A program made the position numbers and the translations under genes. Positions 56,844 to 64,000 of a stretch of 64,000 nt of DNA are shown here, piece by piece. This stretch comes from Listeria sp. PSOL-1 (GTDB taxonomy: Bacteria > Bacillota > Bacilli > Lactobacillales > Listeriaceae): the NCBI RefSeq assembly GCF_902806445.1, contig NZ_LR760298.1:62001-126000 (forward strand), written 5' to 3'. The notes beneath the pieces are model-generated. The model had not been told where the DNA came from and did not search any database. It was given only the letters and a program-made list of their open reading frames with translations. Each line of letters starts with the position of its first letter. The stretch's first letter is position 1.

Positions 56844-58429
56844 GCGACTTTTTAGTAAGACAGGGGAGCTTATTCAGTTTAATTTTCGTCGTAATCGATT
56901 AGGATTAGTCGTTTGGCTTGTAGCTTTAATTGCAGTCAGTGTCCTTATTGCTCAAGCTTTCCAAAGTGCATTTAGCACTAGTTTAGAGCGTGCTTCAATG
57001 GCCGAAACGATGAAAAATCCGGCTATGATTGCGATGGTTGGGCCCGCTACAGGTGCTAGTCATTATACGGTTGGTGCAATGATGGGCCAACAAATGCTTT
57101 TATTTACAGCAATCGTCGTCGCTATCATGAATATTTTAATTGTTACTCGTAGTACACGTGCGAATGAAGAGGATGGCGGATTAGAATTAATTCATTCACT
57201 TCCGGTAGGCCGGTTAGCTAATTTGCTTTCAACAATGCTAACGATGCTTTTTGTTAACATCTTGTTAGCTCTAGGAACTGGTTTTGGTTTAACGCTTCTT
57301 GGAATTTCTAGTTTAGATTTGAATGGTTCGCTTCTTTATGGGATGTGTTTAGGCGGAACTGGCTTTTTTTTCGCTGCTGTGACTGCTCTTTTTGCCCAGC
57401 TTTGTGAAAGTTCAAGAGGGACGGTCAGTTTTTCATTGCTTATTTTGGGGCTTAGCTATTTGGTGCGTGCTGTAGGAGACGTTAGTCATGAAATGTTGTC
57501 TTGGTTTTCGCCGCTAGGTTGGATTTTGAAAGTAGAGGTATATGTCAATAATTACTGGGCGCCGATTTTGTTGGTTATTTCGACTGCGATCATTATTAGT
57601 TTAGCGGCTTGTTATTTAAGTTCGATTCGTGATTTGGCAGCGGGCTATTTACCCACTTTTTCTGGAAGAAAGCAAGCAACAAGTTGGCTGCTTTCACCAT
57701 TTGGATTGGTTCTTAGACTTCAGCGTACGGCTTTAATTTCTTGGTTTTTGGGACTGGTCGTTCTAGGCGCTTCTTATGGATCAGTTTTTGGTAATTTGGA
57801 ATCGTTTTTTAAAGATAATGCTTTGGTTAAGCAATTATTATCTTCAGGCAGCCACTTAAGTTTTACAGAACAGTTTGTTGCTACATTGATGTCGATTTTG
57901 GCAATTATTTCTGCTATTCCTGCGTTAATGCTCGTTTTAAAAATGAAAAGTGAAGAGCGTAAGAATCGGATGGAACATTTATTAACAAGAGCGATATCGC
58001 GTTTTAAAGTGATGTTTAGTTATTTGATTTTTGCTATTTTAATAAGCTTTATTATGCTTTTTGCTGCTGTTTTAGGGTTCACATGCAGTGATGACAAATC
58101 CAATTGCTTTTCATATTTATTTTAATGCGGCGATGGTATATCTACCGGCAACTTTTGTTATGATTGGTCTTGCTGTCCTTTTCATTGGATTTATGCCACA
58201 GATTGCTACTTTTATTTGGCTCTATCTTTATTATTCCTTTTTTGTAGTTTATCTTGGCAAACTGCTTAAAGTGCCGGATTATTTAACTCATCTCACCCCC
58301 TATGGTTGGGTTCCGCGTCTTCCCGTTGAAAAAATGGATTCAATGCCGCTTATTGTTTCAAGTGTGATTGCTTTAGTGCTAATTATTGCGGGAATGATTA
58401 GTTACCGAAAACGTGATATTACTGGTTAA
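56836..58429 (+). pseudogene. ABC exporter permease (COG3559-like), frameshifted
   Basis: Frame 1 runs from ATG 56836 to 58125 and gives 12-helix-type permease sequence up to about codon 415 (FAAVLGF), then nonsense. The next frame continues from about 58079 with HAVMTNPIAFHIYF and ends YRKRDITG at 58429, the expected C-terminus. Joined, they give about 530 residues, the family length. The break lies at GGGTTCACATGCAGTG without a homopolymer. The exporter is probably inactive. Confidence 0.82.
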
Positions 58430-58603
58430 AGCTTTTTAGATGAGAATTCCTTTGAAAATAAGATCGTTTATTGGTTTGATACGCCATATACGCCTGTCAA
58501 GATGATTACTACACTATAAGGAGAGCTAGAAAATACAGAGGTGCTTTCAAAACAACAGCTAAATAAGTTTTTATATACAAATGGGCTGAACTTGTTAGAT
58601 TAA
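58430..58603 (+). pseudogene. Possible gene remnant
   Basis: Reads as protein through one stop: DENSFENKIVYWFDTPYTPV then KMITTL, stop, GELENTEVLSKQQLNKFLYT and NGLNLLD, stop. It lies directly after the damaged permease. Looks like the tail of a lost gene; family not recognised. Confidence 0.35.
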
Positions 58604-58634
58604 TAAAAAAGTAAATTGTTGTTTAAAGAAAAAT

Positions 58635-58676
58635 AAGCTTTCAAAAATCAAATACCTGATTTTTGAGAGCTTGTTT
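58635..58676. terminator. Terminator, repeated type
   Basis: AAGCTTTCAAAAATCA (58635-58650) with TGATTTTTGAGAGCTT (58657-58672), one G-T mismatch, six-base loop. The same stem, 20 bp long, recurs at 63105-63150. Confidence 0.85.
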
Positions 58677-58754
58677 AGTTGTAAATCTTTTGATAGGATA
58701 CTTTCTTAGATTTACCACTATATCATTCACCTTCAAACAAAGAAGCAAGTGAAC

Positions 58755-58841
58755 TCAAGTAGCGACACGCGGATTTGAAAGCTGTTTTTCTTCGGTTGTT
58801 TCAGTATTTTTTTGATAAGTTGCATAGGTAAGTAAAGGCAT
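58755..58841 (-). CDS. Small 28-residue frame, doubtful
   Basis: ATG at 58841 (minus) after TAGGAGCG, then MPLLTYATYQKNTETTEEKQ and LSNPRVAT. Hydrophilic. It shares its upstream region with the divergent CACGTG promoter at 58901. Could be a small peptide or a gene fragment. Confidence 0.3.
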   Translation of the reverse strand: MPLLTYATYQKNTETTEEKQLSNPRVAT

Positions 58842-58894
58842 ACGCTCCTATCGATCCAAAACTAAAAATCCCGTTTTTCGCTAAATAATAATAA

Positions 58895-58935
58895 AATATC
58901 GGGACACGTGTGAATTAAATTAGGTGGTATACTAC
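58895..58935 (+). promoter_or_regulatory. CACGTG-N17-TATACT promoter, copy 1
   Basis: GGGACACGTGT (58901-58911), then TTAGGTGGTATACTACA. TATACT at 58928-58933 has the extended -10 base pair TG, and the -35 place holds the palindrome ACACGTGT, 17 bases upstream. TCCCG at 58869 pairs with CGGGA at 58900. Same arrangement as copy 2 at 59538. Confidence 0.6.
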
Positions 58936-58967
58936 ACATAGAATAAATGAACAGGGGTTAAATAATA

Positions 58968-59207
58968 ATGAACTATACTTACTATACTTCAGGGAGAGCG
59001 TATGCATCCTTTACAATTCATCGACAACGAAGCGTGTATATTTGTTATTCTACTAAGGGAGGACTTTTAACTACTTCTCTTTCCAGGATGCAACAAATGA
59101 TTATACAACAGGAAGGTTTCCCAACTGGTGGGAAATGGAAAAAATGCTCAAATTTCGTATCTTTGTTTAATCTAAAATATAACAAAGGAAGATCTCTAGT
59201 ACTTTGA
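58968..59207 (+). pseudogene. Open frame after promoter copy 1, probably decayed
   Basis: 79 codons (begins MNYTYYTSGRAYASFTIHRQ), no good binding site (GGGG 13 bases upstream). Other frames of the same stretch contain protein-like pieces (MHPLQFIDNEACIFVILLRE; FQDATNDYTTGRFPNWWEME), so an older gene with several frameshifts is more likely than this frame. Family not recognised. Confidence 0.3.
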
Positions 59208-59537
59208 TTCATTGTGGCAATAGAAAATATAGCTTTTTTACATGTGCTGCAATAATTGAAGATATAAAAGTCTTTTTAGGAATAATTTGCTGCTAATTTG
59301 TAAATTGCTTTGGGATTTTCAATTACTCACTCATATCTTACTTCATCTTTTAGTTAATCAAAAGAGAGGACATTAGTTTTTAAGTAATGAAATGAGTCAG
59401 AATATTTTACAAAAAACATGTAAGTTATCCAGATCACTTTTGGTATAAGTTTTATATCTTTTTTAAAAGGGAAGAGTTATCTAATTTGCAGTAATAATGA
59501 TAGATGTCCCATTTTTTCTTAAAAACAACATGATAAC
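59208..59537. other. Gene-free stretch
   Basis: No open frame of note and no RNA recognised. AT-rich, with no repeat seen beyond the TGTCCC (59515-59520) that pairs with GGGACA of promoter copy 2. Confidence 0.5.
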
Positions 59538-59573
59538 GGGACACGTGTTAACCAGTTTAGGTGCTATACTACA
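59538..59573 (+). promoter_or_regulatory. CACGTG-N17-TATACT promoter, copy 2 (adhesin)
   Basis: GGGACACGTGT (59538-59548), then TTTAGGTGCTATACTACA. TATACT 59565-59570, TG extended, CACGTG (59542-59547) exactly 17 bases upstream in place of the -35. It starts a long leader (about 220 bases) for the adhesin gene. A dedicated activator is inferred. Confidence 0.65.
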
Positions 59574-59636
59574 GGTAGCAACAAAGCTATAATCTAGTAT
59601 CCTCTATGCTTTGAATTTAAAGGGGACGGAAAGATC

Positions 59637-59735
59637 ATGTATAAAGAAGATTAATCAGAATAAGAGAAGGAGCTTTTAAAAGTGGTCAGTAACAAAGTAT
59701 TAAAATGTGAGCAACTGAAAAAATATCCTAATTAA
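59637..59735 (+). other. Two tiny frames in the adhesin leader
   Basis: ATG 59637 (MYKED, stop 59652-59654) after AAAGGGGACGGA, and GTG 59682 (17 codons, VSNKVLKCEQLKKYPN) after GAAGGAG. Both have plausible binding sites. They could be leader peptides or chance. Confidence 0.3.
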
Positions 59736-59799
59736 ACTATCTGTCTATGAAAAAGTTTAATTTTTATACAACTAATTTTAAAAAGGAGTTTTTAAGAAT

Positions 59800-62796
59800 A
59801 TGAAAGAAGTTTTAATGAAACAACTAAAAATAATGGCTGTTTTTTTAATCACGTTAGCAAGTGTTTTCTCTGCTTCTAGTATATCTTCAGAAGCAGACCA
59901 TGCTAAAGCAGCAGACAATACTGATGGGAACATCCATGTAACACCGAGTAATTTTTTAGATTATTTTAGATTGAACGGTTCAGCTACTTATGAACAATCT
60001 ACGGGCATAGTTACGATTACACCAAATACAACTTGGCAAAGTGGTAATTTTTCATTAAAAAGTAAGATTGATGTAACCAAGAACTTTACGCTGAAAGGAA
60101 AAATCAATTTGGGGGATAAGTCTCAAATTGATTGGGGAGCAGATGGTATTGGCTTTGGTTTTCACCCAGGGAACACAACTGATGTAGGAGCATACGGTGG
60201 GGGTCTTGGTATAGGAGGATTAAAGAATGCATTTGGGTTTAAGTTTGATACTTATTTTAATGTCAATGCTAATACAGGATTTAATCCTGATCCATCAGAG
60301 TTTGGAAATGGAACGAATCAGGGAGGATACGGCGTAGCTTTTGCTAGTTTTATTCAGGCAGATAATTCGGGTATACTTTCGACTTATATGGGAAGTGATG
60401 CACCTGGAAAGCAGATTTCTGAACCCTCAAATAATCAGTTTAAAGATGTGACATTTGCCTATAATGGAGCAAGTAAACAGATTACAGTAACTTATGATGG
60501 ACAAGTATGGACAAAAGATGTTTCAGATTGGATAACAGAAGATGCATTAGCCTTTATTGTTGCTGCTTCTACAGGTGTTGGCTACAATTTACAACAATTT
60601 CAACTCACTTCCTTTGATTATGTCACAACAGGCGCTGCTGAGCTTACCAAAAGCGATGCAAAGGATGCCAATAAACTGTTAGCTGGAGCAGAGTTTAGTA
60701 TTCAAGATCGCTCTGGAACGACTATTCAATCAGGGCTAATGACAAATAGTGAAGGAAAATTGAAAGTAGAAGGACTTCAATTTGGAGATTACCAATTTGT
60801 CGAAACGAAAGCCCCAGAAGGTTATATTCTAGATACGACGCCTATTCCTGTTACCGTGACAGCGGACAATGCCGTTGATCCCGTTCAAGTAAAAGCGACA
60901 AATCAAGAAAAACCCGGAGACGTAACCTTAACAAAAGTCGATCAACGCGATGAAACGAAAACATTAGCTGGAGCAGAATTTAACTTACAAGATGGTTCAG
61001 GCAAGATATTACAAACAGGATTAACAACGGATAATGCAGGGCAAATCACTGTTCAAAATCTTCCAGCAGGAAAATATCAATTTATCGAAACGAAAGCACC
61101 GACGGGTTACCTTTTAGACACGACACCAATTCCTTTTACCGTCACAGGACTTAATGCAGGAAATCCTGTTCAAGTGAAAGCAACGAATCAAGAAAAACCC
61201 GGCGATGTAAGACTTACAAAAGTTGATCAGACGGATACGAGCAAAACGTTAGCTGGAGCAGAATTTAACTTACAAGATTCTACTGGTAAAAACCTGCAAA
61301 TGGGATTGACTACGGATTCTAAAGGACAATTAATAGTAAAAGACCTGGCGCCAGGGGATTACCAATTCGTTGAAGTCAAAGCGCCAGTGGGGTATATCTT
61401 AGATCCAACACCTCTTGCGTTTACCATTGCGCATAATCCTACTCAAACATTAGAAATAACAGCGAAAAATCAACAACAACCCGGCGATGTATTGTTGACG
61501 AAAGTTGATAAACAAGATCACAGGCAAACCCTAGCGAATGCGGAATTCAGCTTACAAGACGCTTCAGGCAAAGATCTCCAAACTGACCTAAAGACGGATG
61601 ATGATGGTAGAATTGCATTAAAAGATTTACAAGTCGGATCGTATCAATTTGTTGAAACCAAAGCCCCCGAAGGCTATGTATTAAATACGACACCTATTCC
61701 TTTCACAATTACAGGGGAACAAACACAGGCTGTAGAAGTGATGGCAGAAAACGAGAAACAAGTGGGCGAAGTAATTTTAACAAAAGTCGCGCAAGAAGAA
61801 CCTCAACAGACACTAGCAGGTGCAGAGTTTACACTTCAAGATCAAAATGGAAAGCAACTTCAAACAGGGCTTACTACCAATTCATCTGGTCAAATCCAGG
61901 TGAAGGATTTAGAACCAGGAGATTATCAATTCGTGGAAACGAAAGCCCCAGCAAATTACGAACTAGATACAAAACCGGTTCCATTCACGATACCAAATAA
62001 TCCAACACAACCTATTCAAGTACAAAAAACGAATCAACTTATTCCAGGAAGTGTGGTTTTAACGAAAATAGATCAACAGACGAAAGATGTTTTACCAGGC
62101 GCTGTATTTGAGCTACAAGACCCGAGGGGCACGGTAGTACAGAAAGAATTAACCACAGATGAAGCAGGAAAGTTAACGATAGACAAGCTCATGCCAGGTG
62201 ATTACCAACTCATTGAAACGAAGGCGCCAGTTGGATATCAGCTTGATGCTTCTCCAGTATCATTTACGATTATAAAAGGCCAGGCCCAAGCGGTTCAAGT
62301 GCAAAAAACAAATGAAATGAAGCAGCAAGGTGTTATGTTAACAAAAATAGATCAACAGACCAAACAAGCTTTAGCAGGTGCCACTTTCACACTTCAAGAC
62401 AAAAACGGAAAAGTTTTACAAAAAAACCTTCGGACAGATGCGACAGGGAAGTTAGCGGTAGAGAGCCTATCTCCAGGTGAATATCAATTTGTCGAAACGA
62501 AAGCGCCAGTTGGATATCGGCTTGACTCTACACCTATTGGATTTACGATTACAAAAGAACAAGATAAAATGGTAGAAGTTACTGTAACCAATGTCAAAAA
62601 GACGAATCCTCCTGGTTCAACTACTAAGCCTCACCAGCCTAATGTGGCAGGCGGATCTTCTTCAAAACCAAAAGACATCGACAAAATTCTTCCAGATACA
62701 GGTGATGTTTTTGAAAAAGCATGGATTTTTGTAGGGATTTTGATCGTAATAGGTGTAGTGATCATGTGGTGGAGAAAACGAAAAGCTAATAATTAG
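59800..62796 (+). CDS. LPXTG surface adhesin: L-type lectin domain plus seven SpaA-type repeats
   Basis: 998 residues. Signal peptide (about 1-38, cleavage near AKAADN). Residues about 45-280 resemble a bacterial L-type (legume-like) lectin with DWGADGIGFGFHPG and AFGFKFDTYFNV. Then seven SpaA/Cna-B-type repeats of about 92 residues, each starting xLTKxD, with LAGAEFxLQD inside and ETKAP(x)GY near the end; Lys, Glu and Asn for self-made isopeptide bonds can be placed in them. Pro-rich spacer, LPDTG at 964, membrane helix, RKRK tail: sortase A substrate. No sortase, pilin or other repeat gene is close. Binds a glycan, by inference. Confidence 0.92.
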   Translation: MKEVLMKQLKIMAVFLITLASVFSASSISSEADHAKAADNTDGNIHVTPSNFLDYFRLNGSATYEQSTGIVTITPNTTWQSGNFSLKSKIDVTKNFTLKGKINLGDKSQIDWGADGIGFGFHPGNTTDVGAYGGGLGIGGLKNAFGFKFDTYFNVNANTGFNPDPSEFGNGTNQGGYGVAFASFIQADNSGILSTYMGSDAPGKQISEPSNNQFKDVTFAYNGASKQITVTYDGQVWTKDVSDWITEDALAFIVAASTGVGYNLQQFQLTSFDYVTTGAAELTKSDAKDANKLLAGAEFSIQDRSGTTIQSGLMTNSEGKLKVEGLQFGDYQFVETKAPEGYILDTTPIPVTVTADNAVDPVQVKATNQEKPGDVTLTKVDQRDETKTLAGAEFNLQDGSGKILQTGLTTDNAGQITVQNLPAGKYQFIETKAPTGYLLDTTPIPFTVTGLNAGNPVQVKATNQEKPGDVRLTKVDQTDTSKTLAGAEFNLQDSTGKNLQMGLTTDSKGQLIVKDLAPGDYQFVEVKAPVGYILDPTPLAFTIAHNPTQTLEITAKNQQQPGDVLLTKVDKQDHRQTLANAEFSLQDASGKDLQTDLKTDDDGRIALKDLQVGSYQFVETKAPEGYVLNTTPIPFTITGEQTQAVEVMAENEKQVGEVILTKVAQEEPQQTLAGAEFTLQDQNGKQLQTGLTTNSSGQIQVKDLEPGDYQFVETKAPANYELDTKPVPFTIPNNPTQPIQVQKTNQLIPGSVVLTKIDQQTKDVLPGAVFELQDPRGTVVQKELTTDEAGKLTIDKLMPGDYQLIETKAPVGYQLDASPVSFTIIKGQAQAVQVQKTNEMKQQGVMLTKIDQQTKQALAGATFTLQDKNGKVLQKNLRTDATGKLAVESLSPGEYQFVETKAPVGYRLDSTPIGFTITKEQDKMVEVTVTNVKKTNPPGSTTKPHQPNVAGGSSSKPKDIDKILPDTGDVFEKAWIFVGILIVIGVVIMWWRKRKANN

Positions 62797-62802
62797 AAGG
62801 AT

Positions 62803-63015
62803 ACACAAAATAAATCGGCGACAAGGCGTTTGTAATTTAAAAAGTTTGCCAGACTTCCGGTTCTCACATACAGTTGTACGCTCTGCTTCCGGCTTCTGGC
62901 AAACTTTTTCAATACAAACGCTTTCGTTCGATTTGTCGTGTTCGAAGTGTAGCACCTATACTCTATTTTTTAAATATAGTGGAATGGCATGATGTCCTAG
63001 GTTCTTTATTTTGGA
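62803..63015. repeat. Dispersed intergenic repeat, copy C, with terminator hairpin
   Basis: CACAAAATAAATCGGCGACA (62805-62824) resembles 15808-15829. Then the hairpin GTTTGCCAGACTTCCGG...TTCTGGCAAACTTTTT (62845-62911) and a stretch like copy A. The hairpin ends the adhesin transcript. No gene in this part up to pflB. Confidence 0.75.
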
Positions 63016-63104
63016 GATTAGATAAGAAAAATCAACAATTTTAGCGGCCCTCTATTTTGTCAAAAGGATATCGCCAAAGACGTGAGTTATTTCGGTTTAC
63101 AAGT

Positions 63105-63152
63105 AAACAAGCTTTCAAAAATCAGGCATTTGATTTTTGAAAGCTTGTTTTT
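63105..63152 (-). terminator. Terminator of pflB
   Basis: A perfect 20-bp stem: AAACAAGCTTTCAAAAATCA (63105-63124) and its complement at 63131-63150, with loop GGCATT. A run on the plus side gives the U run for minus-strand transcription. Confidence 0.9.
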
Positions 63153-63195
63153 CTTGGGACCAATACTTATGTTCCAGATTCTTTTTGCTGAAAAA

Positions 63196-64000
63196 TTAAC
63201 CGACTAATTTTTCGTGGAACATGCGCTCGCAAAGTTCCATTTTTTGTTCGTCGTTAAGGTCTTTTGTATTTAAACAATAGCCGCTAATACGCAAGATAAC
63301 AGGAATTCCGGCTTTGATTTTAGCGACAACTTCATCATGATTTAAGACGTTTAAATTAATATGTTGGCCGCCTTTTTCAAAGTAACCGTCGAGAATACCT
63401 ACAAGGTTGTGTGATTGTTCTTCCGCTGTTTTACCAAATAGTTTTGGTGCACCTTGGATTGTTAGGGAAATACCATCATTTGCGTAATGGAATGGAATTT
63501 TAGTCAGACTTGCTAAATTATCCAAGAAACCACCTTTTGCTTTATTTGAAGGATTTGCACCTGGGCTGAAGAATTCAGGTTCGCGAGTCATTACTCCGTT
63601 TTCATCGAACTCAGGGCCTTTATGAACAGGTGAATTACCACATTGTTTAGAGTAAGCTACATTTGATGTGATGGTTAAGATTGATACAGTTGCTTCGCTA
63701 TCTTTATATAGCTTGTGTGAATCAAGTTTTTCTTTAAACATTTTAAGAACCATAACAGCAAGATCATCAGCGCGATCATCATTTTCACCATAACGAGGGA
63801 AATCTCCTTCTACATTATAGTCATAAACAAAACCATCTTCGTCACGAATTGTTTTTACTTTTGCATATTTAATCGCACTTAAGCTATCTACTACATTTGC
63901 AAAACCACAAATTCCAAATCCCATGTTAGCTGTTACTTTTGTTGGAAGTAGGGCCATTTGCATACTTTCATAATTATATTTATCTGTCATGAAATGGATA
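63196..64000 (-). CDS. pflB: Formate acetyltransferase (pyruvate formate-lyase), 3' part
   Basis: Partial: the frame is open to the window edge and the upstream residues IHF continue the protein, so the ATG at 63990 is internal. About 268 C-terminal residues. The radical glycine loop is RISGYCLN near the end (Gly in SGY), with [13 protein letters not shown] and NTPDGRRAG-type equivalents [10 protein letters not shown] and PGANPSN. Cleaves pyruvate to acetyl-CoA and formate anaerobically, after activation by PflA (outside). Confidence 0.93.
   Translation of the reverse strand, partial: IHFMTDKYNYESMQMALLPTKVTANMGFGICGFANVVDSLSAIKYAKVKTIRDEDGFVYDYNVEGDFPRYGENDDRADDLAVMVLKMFKEKLDSHKLYKDSEATVSILTITSNVAYSKQCGNSPVHKGPEFDENGVMTREPEFFSPGANPSNKAKGGFLDNLASLTKIPFHYANDGISLTIQGAPKLFGKTAEEQSHNLVGILDGYFEKGGQHINLNVLNHDEVVAKIKAGIPVILRISGYCLNTKDLNDEQKMELCERMFHEKLVG

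Noticed and set aside
59800-62796. Collagen-like or internalin protein
   Set aside because: No Gly-x-y or leucine-rich repeats; the repeats are SpaA-type.

Overview
The window reads as chromosome of a low-GC Gram-positive bacterium of the family Listeriaceae, most likely a Listeria sensu lato species. The clearest markers are the tmRNA tag (GKQKQNLAFAA, one residue from the GKEKQNLAFAA tag I recall for Listeria), a MurA/NamA-type autolysin, and gene blocks that match L. monocytogenes neighbourhoods from memory (rpsG-fusA-tuf; secG-est-rnr-smpB-ssrA; tadA; cydABCD; SRP RNA-dnaX-ybaB-recR-yaaL; dhaK/L/M; decarboxylase-tmk-yaaQ-autolysin). The blocks are joined in a different order than in L. 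monocytogenes. The species is an inference. No insertion sequences, CRISPR arrays, tRNAs or prophage genes were seen.

Layout. 1-3.7 kb: end of the str operon (rpsG, fusA, tuf). 3.7-5.9 kb: an RsbR-like stressosome paralogue, two tandem small RNAs on the minus strand with the architecture of the LhrC family, a frameshifted DUF488 gene, and a Fur-controlled IsdG-type haem oxygenase. 5.9-12 kb: Nudix protein, aroD, secG, esterase, RNase R, SmpB and tmRNA. 12-14.8 kb: small secreted, membrane and unknown genes. 14.8-21.8 kb: dipeptidase, MFS, sirtuin, LacI regulator, HAD phosphatase, MarR-MATE pair. 22-27 kb: HExxH lipoprotein, ABC multidrug exporter with its MarR regulator and a cleanly readable operator-promoter, SMR pair. 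27-36 kb: tadA, cytochrome bd operon cydABCD, gluconokinase, SRP RNA. 36-44.4 kb: DNA replication and repair genes, dihydroxyacetone kinase operon, decarboxylase, tmk, c-di-AMP-binding YaaQ.

44.4-46.6 kb is an accessory cassette lying between yaaQ and the autolysin gene: a Crp/Fnr (PrfA-superfamily) regulator divergent from a secreted ETX/MTX2 (aerolysin-like) beta-pore-forming toxin. The intergenic region between them holds two perfect palindromic elements and a start-stop (ATG-TAA) element behind a strong ribosome binding site. 46.8-50.7 kb: autolysin, two TetR regulators and a DHA2 efflux pump. 50.7-53.6 kb: a LOV-STAS protein that lacks the photoactive cysteine, and a lactose/cellobiose-type PTS (IIB, IIC) with a sigma-54 promoter and a cre site. 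53.7-58.6 kb: AMP-forming ligase, a doubly damaged TetR gene and an ABC exporter with a frameshifted permease. 58.6-62.8 kb: a gene-poor stretch with two copies of one unusual promoter, the second driving a 998-residue LPXTG adhesin (lectin domain plus seven SpaA-type repeats). 62.8-64 kb: a dispersed intergenic repeat and the 3' part of pflB.

The most striking points are the toxin-regulator cassette, the LhrC-like RNA pair, the cysteine-less LOV protein, and the paired CACGTG-N17-TATACT promoters.
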